DNA of 10,021 bases from Betaproteobacteria bacterium (GCA_009923345.1 RFTR01000056.1:1-10021), one strand, 5' to 3'; positions 1 through 6,794 are shown, numbered from the stretch's first letter. Made by a program: numbers and translations. Notes: a model not told the origin generated them from the sequence alone.

Positions 1-882
1 TGGTTCTGGCTTTGGCTGTTACTGTGATTGAAACAGCCATGATCTTGTCCATTATGTTTACTGATGGTGGTAAGAATGCGGCATTACCCAGAGACACTAT
101 TTATGCAGCTGTCATGATTATCTGTAACGGCGTAGTAGGCTTATCTCTGTTAATTGGTGGTTTACACCACAAAGAGCAACTCTTTCGAATCGAGGGTACG
201 GGTTCTGGGTTTGCGGCTTTGGTGACTTTGTCAGTACTTGTGTTGGTGTTGCCGCTCTACACCATTAGTTCTTCGGAGGGGACTTACACCGACTCACAAC
301 TTGAATTTGTCGCACTGTCATCGCTGGCTTTGTGGTTGGTTTTCGTGTTCATACAGACTATTCGACACAGAGACTATTTTCTTCCTGCAACTAATGTGCA
401 AGACGAATCTGTGCACGCGACGCCACCTACTTCTTCGCAGGCTTGGATCAGTTTTGTTTTGATGACCATATCGCTGGTATGCGTAGTAGGTTTTGCTAAA
501 TTACTTTCACCCACTATCAAATCGTTGGTCACAGTCTACGAAGCGCCAGATGCAGTGGTCGGCATTGTGATCGCGCTGATCGTGCTACTTCCTGTGGGCC
601 GCGCTGCGAGCCGCCATGGCAGACCGTTTGCAAACAAGTATGAATTTAGCCATTGGGTCTGCACTTGCAAGTATCGGTTTAACTATTCCCTTGGTAATTC
701 TTTTCTCTGTTTTGTTCGATTTTGATTTGATGCTCGGATTAGACGCAAAAGACGTTGTCTTGCTAGGACTCACATTTCTTGTCGGAACCATTACATTGGG
801 CTCAGGAAAAACCAACGTCATGCAAGGCGCAGTCCACCTTGTATTGTTTGCAGCCTTTTTATTCTTAACGCTTATTCCTTAG
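1..882 (+). pseudogene. chaA: ChaA-type Ca2+(Na+)/H+ antiporter, 5'-truncated by window edge and frameshifted
   Basis: This is the C-terminal part of a cation/proton antiporter of the CaCA superfamily, an inner-membrane protein that exports Ca2+ or Na+ in exchange for protons. The reading frame is open from position 3 and carries the first acidic motif (VTVIETAMILS, Glu codon 30-32), a KEQLFRIEG-like loop, and several hydrophobic segments up to VVGIVIALIVLLP (about 593). It then leaves the family pattern and stops at 723-725. The family sequence resumes in another frame at about 598 (AALRAAMADRLQTSMNLAIG) and runs through the typical ending (SGKTNV..GAVHL..FAAFLFL) to the stop at 880-882. ChaA proteins normally read LLPEGLAA here, so the PEG motif is lost and about 5 bases appear missing. 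It is probably inactive unless the shift is a sequencing error. The upstream start is outside the window. The region looks more AT-rich than its neighbours by eye. Confidence 0.85.
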
Positions 883-908
883 TTGGAACTAGCAACAAGT
901 ACTTTTAC

Positions 909-938
909 AAGGAGGCCGAATTTAATCGGCCCGACCTT
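909..938. terminator. Weak hairpin between convergent chaA and dnaJ
   Basis: GGCCGA (914-919) pairs with TCGGCC (926-931) around a 6-base loop. An outer AAGG (909-912) can pair with CCTT (935-938) across an internal loop, reaching the dnaJ stop codon. The place suits a shared terminator for the two convergent genes. There is no clear T-run on either side, so it is at best a weak intrinsic terminator or a 3'-end stabilising structure. Confidence 0.3.
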
Positions 939-2073
939 AATTAAAGAACCGCTTCAACTTATCAGCCCATCCGCCTTCGGCTGGTGAGTGTTTAGCCCCA
1001 CCTTTTTTAAGCGACTCGTCGAGTTCTTTGAGTAATTTGCGTTGGTGCTCTGAGAGTTTGACGGGTGTCTCTACCGAGATATGGCAATACAAGTCTCCGG
1101 GAAAACTAGAACGCAAACCTTTCATGCCTTTACCGCGTAAACGAAACTGCTTGTCGTTTTGCGTGCCTTCTGGAATATCAATAGCGGCTTCACCAGCCAA
1201 TGTAGGCACGCGAATTTCTCCACCCAATGCAGCGGTAGTGAAACTGATAGGCACGGAGCAATGCAAGTCGTCGCCATCACGCTCAAAGATGTCGTGCTTC
1301 TTCAAACGGATTTCGATGAATAAGTCACCGGATGGGCCACCGTTGGTTCCCGGTTCACCATTGCCCGTGCTACGAATACGCATGCCGTCATCAATACCCG
1401 CTGGGATTTTGACTTCCAGAGTTTTTTGTTTTTTGACTTTGCCTTGACCGTGGCAAGTGGTGCAGGGGTCTGGAATGATCTTGCCCGAGCCGCGGCAATG
1501 CGGACAGGTTTGTTGCACGCTAAAGAAGCCTTGGCGCATTTGTACTTGGCCACTGCCGTTACAGGTCGTACAAGTTTTGGCAGATGTTCCCGGTTTGGCA
1601 CCCGTGCCGTGGCAGGGGTCACATTCGTCCCAACCGGGGATACGAATTTCAGCGTCTTTGCCTTTGGCGGCTTCTTCTAGCGTGATCTCCATGGCGTAGC
1701 TCAAGTCATTGCCACGGTAGACCTGACGGCCGCCAGCACCGCGACGTGCTTGGCCAAAGATGTCCCCGAAGATATCGCCAAACGCTTCACCAAATCCACC
1801 CGCAAACTCTGCGCCGCCAGGACCGCCGCGCATATTGGGATCTACACCAGCATGGCCATATTGGTCATAAGCGGCTCGCTTTTGCGGGTCGGACAACATC
1901 TCATAGGCTTCTTTGCACTCTTTGAACTTGACTTCTGCCTCCTTGGCAGCATCGCCTTGGTTGCGGTCAGGGTGGTGCTTCATCGCCAGTTTGCGATAAG
2001 CCTTTTTTATCTCGTCGTCGCTGGCATTTTTGGGGACACCCAAAATGTCGTAAAAGTCGCGTTTAGTAGCCAT
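937..2073 (-). CDS. dnaJ: Chaperone protein DnaJ (Hsp40)
   Basis: DnaJ is the cytoplasmic co-chaperone that binds unfolded protein and stimulates the ATPase of DnaK. Counting from the ATG at 2073, the protein has 378 residues, a usual length. The order is a J domain (about 5-70) with the HPD triad at 34-36, a Gly/Phe-rich linker (about 83-115, GGPGG, AGGFGEAFGD), and a zinc-binding region with four CxxCxGxG repeats starting at Cys151, 168, 190 and 204. The C-terminal substrate-binding beta domains follow. The open frame extends to a TTG at 2100, but the conserved start MATKRDFYDILG fixes the ATG at 2073. No clear Shine-Dalgarno sequence precedes it. The gene lies 79 bases downstream of dnaK on the same strand, with a GC-rich hairpin between them, and is probably co-transcribed from the promoters of dnaK and grpE. 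Confidence 0.98.
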   Translation of the reverse strand: MATKRDFYDILGVPKNASDDEIKKAYRKLAMKHHPDRNQGDAAKEAEVKFKECKEAYEMLSDPQKRAAYDQYGHAGVDPNMRGGPGGAEFAGGFGEAFGDIFGDIFGQARRGAGGRQVYRGNDLSYAMEITLEEAAKGKDAEIRIPGWDECDPCHGTGAKPGTSAKTCTTCNGSGQVQMRQGFFSVQQTCPHCRGSGKIIPDPCTTCHGQGKVKKQKTLEVKIPAGIDDGMRIRSTGNGEPGTNGGPSGDLFIEIRLKKHDIFERDGDDLHCSVPISFTTAALGGEIRVPTLAGEAAIDIPEGTQNDKQFRLRGKGMKGLRSSFPGDLYCHISVETPVKLSEHQRKLLKELDESLKKGGAKHSPAEGGWADKLKRFFN

Positions 2074-2100
2074 GGTGTGTTGCTGATTTATATGTACCAA

Positions 2101-2135
2101 CGCCGCGCCGGCCCTTGTGAGGCCATAGCGCGGCG
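2101..2135 (-). other. GC-rich hairpin between dnaK and dnaJ
   Basis: CGCCGCGC (2101-2108) pairs perfectly with GCGCGGCG (2128-2135). An inner GGCC (2110-2113) pairs with GGCC (2121-2124) around the 7-base loop 2114-2120. There is no T-run on the - strand, so it is not a standard terminator. In the dnaK-dnaJ transcript it would form about 30 bases before the dnaJ start. A role in partial termination, RNA processing or protection of the dnaK mRNA end is possible. It is seen in the sequence; the function is inferred. Confidence 0.6.
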
Positions 2136-2152
2136 CACGGAGCTAAAAAGAA

Positions 2153-4084
2153 TTAACCTTTTTTGACTTCTTTGACCTCTGCATCAACGACGTTGTCGTC
2201 GGCAGGTTTGGCGCTCTCGTTCGCTGCTCCAGGTGCGCTGCCAGCTGCAGCCTGTTGGGCTTGCATATCGGCGTAGACCTTTTCACCTAGCTTTTGAGAA
2301 ACGGTCATCAATGCTTCGGTTTTTGCATCGATCTCGGCTTTGTCTTCGCCTTTCAAAGCGTCTTCAACTTCTTTGACAGCTGCTTCGATTTTTTCTTTCT
2401 CGCCAGCCTCTAGTTTGTCACCATGCTCGGTCAAGCTCTTCTTCACACTGTGCACAGCGGCATCGGCTTGGTTGCGGGATTGCACGATTTCAAGCTTCTT
2501 CTTATCTTCGACAGCATTGAGTTCAGCGTCTTTGACCATTTGCTGGATTTCTTCTTCCGACAAACCAGAGTTGGCCTTGATGGTGATTTTGTTTTCTTTG
2601 CCAGTAGCTTTGTCTTTGGCGCCGACGTGCAAGATGCCGTTGGCGTCTATGTCAAAGCTCACTTCAATTTGTGGCGTACCACGTGGAGCTGGTGGAATAC
2701 CTTCGAGGTTGAATTCCCCCAAAGACTTGTTGCCAGACGCCAACTCACGCTCACCTTGGTAAACCTTGATGGTCACAGCAGGTTGGTTGTCGTCCGCAGT
2801 GGAGAAGGTTTGTGCAAACTTGGTAGGGATGGTGGTGTTCTTGGTGATCATCTTGGTCATCACACCGCCCAAGGTTTCGATACCTAAGCTCAAGGGTGTC
2901 ACGTCCAACAACAACACGTCAGAACGGTCTCCAGAGAGCACTTGGCCTTGGATAGCAGCACCGACTGCGACGGCTTCATCTGGATTGACGTCACGGCGAG
3001 GCTCTTTACCGAAGAACTCTTTGACTTTGTCTTGCACTTTTGGCATGCGGGTCATACCGCCGACCATGATCACGTCGTTGATATCACCGACTGACACGCC
3101 CGCATCTTTGATGGCGGTGCGGCAAGGCGCAATCGTGCGCTCGATCAAGTCTTCAACGAGTTGCTCCAGTTTGGCGCGGTTGAGTTTGATGTTGAGGTGT
3201 TTAGGGCCTGACGCATCAGCCGTGATGTAAGGCAAGTTGATATCGGTGCCAGTCGATGAAGAGAGTTCGATCTTGGCTTTTTCAGCAGACTCTTTGAGGC
3301 GTTGCAAGGCCAAAACGTCTTTCGACAGATCAACACCAGAATCTTTCTTGAATTCCGCGATGATGAAGTCAATGATGCGTTGGTCAAAGTCTTCACCTCC
3401 TAAGAAGGTGTCGCCGTTGGTGGAAAGCACTTCGAATTGTTTTTCGCCGTCGACGTCTGCTATCTCAATGATCGATACGTCAAACGTACCGCCACCCAAG
3501 TCATACACAGCAATTTTGCGATCGCCTTTTTCGGTTTTGTCCAAACCAAAGGCCAAGGCAGCTGCGGTGGGTTCGTTGATGATGCGCTTGACATCCAAAC
3601 CAGCGATCCGCCCGGCATCTTTGGTGGCTTGGCGTTGTGCATCGTTGAAATAGGCGGGAACGGTAATGACGGCTTCGGTGACTTCTTCGCCGAGGTAGTC
3701 TTCAGCTGTCTTTTTCATCTTGCGCAGAATTTCAGCGCTGATTTGTGGAGGTGCTAATTTGTTGCCGCGCACTTCTACCCATGCGTCGCCGTTGTCGGCT
3801 TTGGCGATGGTGTAGGGCATCAGGTCGATGTCTTTTTGCACTTCTTTTTCGGCGAATTTGCGACCGATCAAGCGCTTGACAGCGAACAAGGTATTACGTG
3901 GGTTGGTAACGGCTTGGCGTTTGGCCGATGCACTGACCAAAATCTCACCGTCTTCTTGGTAAGCAATGATGGAAGGAGTGGTGCGCGCGCCTTCGGCGTT
4001 CTCGATTACTTTGGTGGAGTTGCCTTCCATGATGGCCACACACGAGTTGGTGGTGCCTAAGTCAATGCCGATAATTTTTCCCAT
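2153..4084 (-). CDS. dnaK: Chaperone protein DnaK (Hsp70)
   Basis: DnaK is the ATP-driven cytoplasmic Hsp70 that folds and rescues proteins with DnaJ and GrpE. The 643 residues match the usual length. The nucleotide-binding domain starts with GIDLGTTNS (6-14), carries the phosphate-loop DLGGGTFD (195-202) and TVPAYFND (141-148), and ends near 385. The hydrophobic interdomain linker VLLLDVTP is at 390-397, followed by the beta-sandwich substrate domain and an alpha-helical lid. The C-terminal tail ends in an acidic stretch with VVDAEVKEV, the EEVD-like end typical of bacterial DnaK. The ATG at 4084 has a good ribosome site (GGAG at 4091-4094, 6-base spacer). The 127-base gap to grpE holds its own candidate sigma32 promoter, so dnaK can be read both from there and from the grpE promoter. 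Confidence 0.99.
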   Translation of the reverse strand: MGKIIGIDLGTTNSCVAIMEGNSTKVIENAEGARTTPSIIAYQEDGEILVSASAKRQAVTNPRNTLFAVKRLIGRKFAEKEVQKDIDLMPYTIAKADNGDAWVEVRGNKLAPPQISAEILRKMKKTAEDYLGEEVTEAVITVPAYFNDAQRQATKDAGRIAGLDVKRIINEPTAAALAFGLDKTEKGDRKIAVYDLGGGTFDVSIIEIADVDGEKQFEVLSTNGDTFLGGEDFDQRIIDFIIAEFKKDSGVDLSKDVLALQRLKESAEKAKIELSSSTGTDINLPYITADASGPKHLNIKLNRAKLEQLVEDLIERTIAPCRTAIKDAGVSVGDINDVIMVGGMTRMPKVQDKVKEFFGKEPRRDVNPDEAVAVGAAIQGQVLSGDRSDVLLLDVTPLSLGIETLGGVMTKMITKNTTIPTKFAQTFSTADDNQPAVTIKVYQGERELASGNKSLGEFNLEGIPPAPRGTPQIEVSFDIDANGILHVGAKDKATGKENKITIKANSGLSEEEIQQMVKDAELNAVEDKKKLEIVQSRNQADAAVHSVKKSLTEHGDKLEAGEKEKIEAAVKEVEDALKGEDKAEIDAKTEALMTVSQKLGEKVYADMQAQQAAAGSAPGAANESAKPADDNVVDAEVKEVKKG

Positions 4085-4123
4085 TTTTTTCTCCGGTAAT
4101 TTCTAACAATTCAGATGAGGAAT

Positions 4124-4151
4124 AGTTGTGGATAACTTTTCCGATTTCAAG
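4124..4151 (-). promoter_or_regulatory. Candidate sigma32 (heat-shock) promoter of dnaK
   Basis: On the - strand CTTGAAA (4145-4151) is followed after 13 bases by CCACAACT (4124-4131). The sigma32 pattern is CTTGAA, 13-17 bases, CCCCATNT, and six of the eight -10 positions fit if N counts as a match. The transcript would begin near 4117, giving a leader of about 33 bases that carries the dnaK ribosome site. A sigma70 reading (TTGAAA, 17 bases, AACTAT) is also possible but has a poor -10. Confidence 0.6.
4127..4135 (-). promoter_or_regulatory. Perfect DnaA-box 9-mer inside the dnaK promoter
   Basis: TTATCCACA on the - strand is the canonical high-affinity DnaA box. It lies between the -35 and -10 elements of the candidate dnaK promoter and overlaps the -10. 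I saw no cluster of further boxes nearby, so it is not an origin. DnaA binding here is inferred from the match alone. Confidence 0.45.
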
Positions 4152-4211
4152 TCTTTGCGTCTGGTAATTACTGATTTAAGTCAGCGATTGCGCGTTATTG
4201 AGGCGGTCCAT

Positions 4212-4829
4212 TTATTTAGGAGCCGAAACAGTCACAAGTGCAGGGCGCAAAACACGCTCGGCGATCAAATAGCCTTTTTGCAAAACCGTCACCACGGTGT
4301 TGGGTTCTTGTTCCACTGGCATGACGCTGATAGCTTGGTGTTGGGCAGGGTCAAACTTGGTACCGGTAGCAGGGTCAATCGCGATGATCTTATTGCGCTC
4401 CATGGCGCTTTTGAGTTGGCGCAGCGTCGCTTCAGCACCTTCGCGAATTTGCTCTGGTGTTGCGCTTTGTATAGCAAGGCCAGCTTCTAAGCTGTCGAGC
4501 ACAGGAAGCAGACTGTCGGCGAAGGACTCGAGTGCGAACTTGCGGGCTTTGGACACTTCTTCATCCGCGCGTCGGCGGGCGTTTTGCACCTCGGCCTGGC
4601 CACGGACAAATTGGTCTTGCAATTCAGCGACTTTGGCTTGAAGAATGGCAACCTCAGCTTGAGCGGCTGCTAAGGGGTCAAGAGGCTCAGAGCTCTCAGG
4701 CGGTGGGGTGCCTGTTGGCTGTGCACCTGCGTGCGCAGAATTGGAACTGCCAGTTGGGTGGGCAGGGTCGCTAGGTTGGGCATGACCTTGCGAGTACGAA
4801 GGATCGTTATGAGATTGTGGGTCGGACAT
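4212..4829 (-). CDS. grpE: Nucleotide exchange factor GrpE
   Basis: GrpE is the homodimeric cytoplasmic factor that releases ADP from DnaK and so resets the chaperone cycle. The 205 residues have a polar, probably disordered N-terminal part (1-48, rich in Ser, Pro, His and Gly). A long dimerising coiled-coil helix follows (about 49-100, AQAEVAILQAKVAELQ), then a helical segment and the C-terminal beta domain (about 148-203). The family signature FDPAQHQA is at 159-166 and NTVVTVLQKGYLIAERVLRPA at about 177-197. The start at 4829 is the only ATG that keeps the N-terminal part; the Shine-Dalgarno match is weak. It is first in the grpE-dnaK-dnaJ cluster, 127 bases before dnaK, and has its own candidate heat-shock promoter. 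No hrcA gene precedes it in this window. Confidence 0.97.
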   Translation of the reverse strand: MSDPQSHNDPSYSQGHAQPSDPAHPTGSSNSAHAGAQPTGTPPPESSEPLDPLAAAQAEVAILQAKVAELQDQFVRGQAEVQNARRRADEEVSKARKFALESFADSLLPVLDSLEAGLAIQSATPEQIREGAEATLRQLKSAMERNKIIAIDPATGTKFDPAQHQAISVMPVEQEPNTVVTVLQKGYLIAERVLRPALVTVSAPK

Positions 4830-4860
4830 AGTCTTTAAACAGGTAATCTGGGGGACTGCT

Positions 4861-4892
4861 AAGGTTGCTTAGGATTTGAGGGCTAAAACCTT
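4861..4892. repeat. 32-base imperfect dyad centred on the grpE -10 region
   Basis: AAGGTT (4861-4866) is the reverse complement of AACCTT (4887-4892), and inside it TTAG (4869-4872) matches CTAA (4883-4886), with a 2-base offset and a 10-base centre (4873-4882). The centre contains nearly all of the predicted -10 element. Since transcription would begin inside the dyad, it is more likely a protein-binding site than an RNA hairpin. Confidence 0.5.
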
Positions 4893-4901
4893 AAGTTCAA
4901 G
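4874..4901 (-). promoter_or_regulatory. Candidate sigma32 (heat-shock) promoter of grpE
   Basis: On the - strand CTTGAAC (4895-4901) is followed after 13 bases by CCTCAAAT (4874-4881). Six of eight -10 positions fit the CCCCATNT pattern if N counts as a match. The C-rich stretch just before CTTGAA also resembles the extended sigma32 -35. A start near 4867 would give a leader of about 38 bases. The spacing equals that of the dnaK promoter candidate. Confidence 0.6.
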
Positions 4902-4934
4902 AGGGGAAAAGCCAAAAAACGACCAAAGAGAAGC

Positions 4935-4961
4935 AAAAAGGGGCTCTGAAGCCCCTTTTTT
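4935..4961 (-). terminator. Strong intrinsic terminator after the FKBP gene
   Basis: GGGGCT (4940-4945) pairs with AGCCCC (4950-4955) around the 4-base loop CTGA. The stem is flanked by five A (4935-4939) and six T (4956-4961), so it can work in both directions. It lies 15 bases past the FKBP stop codon and separates this gene set from grpE. Confidence 0.9.
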
Positions 4962-4976
4962 GTAATGCAAAAGAAC

Positions 4977-5327
4977 TTATTCGACGGCGATCAACTCGAC
5001 ATCAAACTTCAAAGTGGCATTGGGGGGAATCACGCCACCCGCACCGCGCGCACCGTAACCGAGTTCGGGAGGAATGATGAGCGTGCGTTGTCCGCCAATC
5101 TTCATACCTAGAACACCTTCGTCCCAACCCTTGATCACCATGCCTGCGCCTAGCGAAAACTCAAAAGGGTCGTTGCGGTCGCGGCTGGAGTCAAACTTGG
5201 CACCCTGTTCGCCGTCTTCATAGAGCCAGCCGGTGTAATGAACAGTGACAAATTGGCCAGATGCAGCTTCGTCGCCATCACCTACGACGGAGTCGGTGAA
5301 TTGCAAGCCGGAGGGTGTGGTGTTCAT
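4977..5327 (-). CDS. FKBP-type peptidyl-prolyl cis-trans isomerase
   Basis: This is a small single-domain FKBP of 116 residues that speeds cis-trans isomerisation of Xaa-Pro bonds. It has no signal peptide, so it should act in the cytoplasm. The FKBP12-type pocket is well kept: Tyr31 in VHYTGWL, Phe45-Asp46 in KFDSS, Val64-Ile65 and Trp68 in MVIKGWDEG, Tyr91 in ELGYG, and Phe108 near the end. GVIPPNATLKFDVEL is the usual C-terminal pattern. There is no flap-inserted chaperone domain of the SlyD kind. The ATG at 5327 has a good ribosome site (AAGGA, about 7 bases upstream). It follows the marR gene after 44 bases and ends at a strong terminator. It may be the last gene of the upstream operon, though FKBP genes of this type are often stand-alone housekeeping genes. 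Confidence 0.95.
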   Translation of the reverse strand: MNTTPSGLQFTDSVVGDGDEAASGQFVTVHYTGWLYEDGEQGAKFDSSRDRNDPFEFSLGAGMVIKGWDEGVLGMKIGGQRTLIIPPELGYGARGAGGVIPPNATLKFDVELIAVE

Positions 5328-5371
5328 GTGACGTCCTTTTGATAGTCAGGCAAAAAAGGTTGTCAGTGTAC

Positions 5372-5845
5372 TCACAGGTAAATCTTCTGCAGCAAGCGCG
5401 CCAAAGTTTGACGCTCGCTCTCGGTGAGGGCGGATGAGGCTTTGAGACCAGAGTCCATGGCTGTTTTCTCCGCTTCTCGGATGAGCGCCTCACCACTTTC
5501 GGTCAGGGTCAGCCCCATGGCGCGTCCATCGGTTGGGTGGGGCGCGCGGTCGATCAATTGGCGTTTTTCGAAGTTCTTCAAAAAAACCACCATATTAGGC
5601 GGCAAGATGTTGAGCGCTTGGCACAACTGGCGCGAGGTAGTGCCTGGGTTATGCCTAATTAACGAGAGAACAGAAAAATCGACAGGTCGCAAATCAAAAC
5701 TGGCCATATCGACATGAAATTGCTCGATGATGGCCAGCGAGGCTCGGCGGGCGTTATAGCCGAGCAAACTCTGCAAAAACGCCGCATCCAATTTAAGACT
5801 CAGCGCTAAATCCAATGCGTTTGACGATCGGACCCCACGCGTCAA
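5372..5845 (-). CDS. MarR-family transcriptional regulator, probable hydroxycinnamate regulator
   Basis: This is a dimeric winged-helix DNA-binding protein of the MarR family. In the longest reading it has 157 residues: an N-terminal dimerisation helix (about 20-48), the winged helix-turn-helix (about 52-100, with RPVDFSVLSLI and TTSRQLCQAL), the wing with the family mark DGRAMGLTLT (106-115), and a C-terminal dimerisation helix. No ATG is available near the front. Candidate TTG starts are at 5845 (listed; overlaps the preceding tctC-like gene by 53 bases), 5815, and 5791 (one base after the tctC-like stop). Its place after the feruloyl-CoA synthase operon suggests a repressor released by a hydroxycinnamoyl-CoA, as known for CouR and FerC/FerR-type MarR proteins. 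The family call is firm; the ligand is inferred. Confidence 0.88.
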   Translation of the reverse strand: MTRGVRSSNALDLALSLKLDAAFLQSLLGYNARRASLAIIEQFHVDMASFDLRPVDFSVLSLIRHNPGTTSRQLCQALNILPPNMVVFLKNFEKRQLIDRAPHPTDGRAMGLTLTESGEALIREAEKTAMDSGLKASSALTESERQTLARLLQKIYL

Positions 5846-6794
5846 ATTGTTTTTTCATGTCGCGGACCATGTCTTCAGGGCTACCACCAACTGGCACCAT
5901 GCCCGACAAACCGAGGCCTTCGATCACACCCTTGTCTTTGAGCGCTAAGTTGATCGCGGCGTTGGCAGCAGTGACAACAGACACAGGTGTTTTGGCAGGC
6001 GCGTAGAAGCCAAACCATTCCTCAACCACCAAATCGGGGAAGCCTTGCTCGATGAAGGTAGGCACCTCTGGCACGAAGGCAGAACGTGTGCGACCCGATG
6101 TGGCGATGATGCGAATCTTGCCGGCTTTGTGGTTCGCTATGAAGTCGCCGTGTGGGGTGAACATAGAAGCCAATTGCCCGCCGATCATGTCGGCAATGCC
6201 AGGAACAGAGCCGCGGTAAGGAATATGTTTGAGATCAACGTTGTTATTCAATCCTAACAAAGCGCCCAAGAAATGGGGTGTGGATCCTGCTGCTGGTGAG
6301 CCGTAGCTAGCATCGTTGGGATTGGCCTTCGCCCATGCCAAATAGTCTTTAACAGTTTTGACTGTCGCGGGAACCATAGGCCCAACTGCTAATCCGTGCG
6401 ACAACATCGACGCCATGCCCACAGGTACAAAGTCTTTAAATGGGTCATAGCTCAACTTGCTATAGATGTGCGGATAAATGGACATCATGGAATAGGGTGT
6501 GAGTAGCAAGGTAGCACCGTCTGGGTTCGCGGCTTTGACGGTATCCACCGCAATACGGCCAGCGGCGCCAGTTTTGTTTTCTACTACAGCAGATTTGGTG
6601 TAACTGGTGCCGCTCATCTTGTCACCGATACGGCGGCTGGTGACATCCGCACTGCCCCCAGCGGGAAAGCCGTTGACGATTTTGACAACTTCTAGGGGCA
6701 AAGCGCTTTGGGCGAATGCACTCCAAGGGGTGAGCGCGCTGGCCGCGGCGGGGGCCAAGGCGGCTTGGATAAATTGACGGCGGTTGTTTTTCAT
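5793..6794 (-). CDS. Bug/TctC-family periplasmic substrate-binding protein
   Basis: This is an extracytoplasmic binding protein of the tripartite tricarboxylate transporter type (Bug family), 333 residues. A signal peptide is clear: twin-arginine-like NRRQFIQ at 4-10, a hydrophobic Ala-rich core, and probable cleavage after Ala28 (AFA/QS). The mature protein opens with the family pattern VKIVNGFPAGGSADVTSR (about 37-54) and continues with ENKTGAAGRIA, YGSPAAGSTPHF and VPTFIEQGFPDL, all typical of Bug proteins. The ATG at 6794 has a strong ribosome site (AGGAG) that overlaps the stop codon of the upstream synthase gene, so translation is likely coupled. No TctA or TctB membrane genes are in the window. 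From its place it may bind ferulate or a related aromatic acid, using membrane partners encoded elsewhere; the substrate is inferred. Confidence 0.95.
   Translation of the reverse strand: MKNNRRQFIQAALAPAAASALTPWSAFAQSALPLEVVKIVNGFPAGGSADVTSRRIGDKMSGTSYTKSAVVENKTGAAGRIAVDTVKAANPDGATLLLTPYSMMSIYPHIYSKLSYDPFKDFVPVGMASMLSHGLAVGPMVPATVKTVKDYLAWAKANPNDASYGSPAAGSTPHFLGALLGLNNNVDLKHIPYRGSVPGIADMIGGQLASMFTPHGDFIANHKAGKIRIIATSGRTRSAFVPEVPTFIEQGFPDLVVEEWFGFYAPAKTPVSVVTAANAAINLALKDKGVIEGLGLSGMVPVGGSPEDMVRDMKKQFDAWGPIVKRIGFSAES

Noticed and set aside
1028..1447. Long open frame on the + strand opposite dnaJ
   Set aside because: It is antisense to a firmly identified gene and resembles no known protein; the same applies to the long + strand frames at 2340-3757 opposite dnaK.
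4127..4135. DnaA box as part of a replication origin
   Set aside because: It is a single box with no cluster, no AT-rich unwinding region and no dnaA or dnaN gene nearby.
4171..4184. CTGATTTAAGTCAG near-palindrome between grpE and dnaK
   Set aside because: It is short, has two mismatched pairs, and lies upstream of the dnaK promoter with no other support. It may be chance.
4839..4870. TTAGCAGTC on the - strand upstream of grpE, similar to half of a CIRCE element
   Set aside because: CIRCE needs TTAGCACTC, nine bases, then GAGTGCTAA. The second half is absent here.
5334..5362. CTGACA and TATCAA, 16 bases apart on the - strand, as a promoter for the FKBP gene
   Set aside because: The start would fall in or after the ribosome site, leaving no usable leader for the ATG at 5327.
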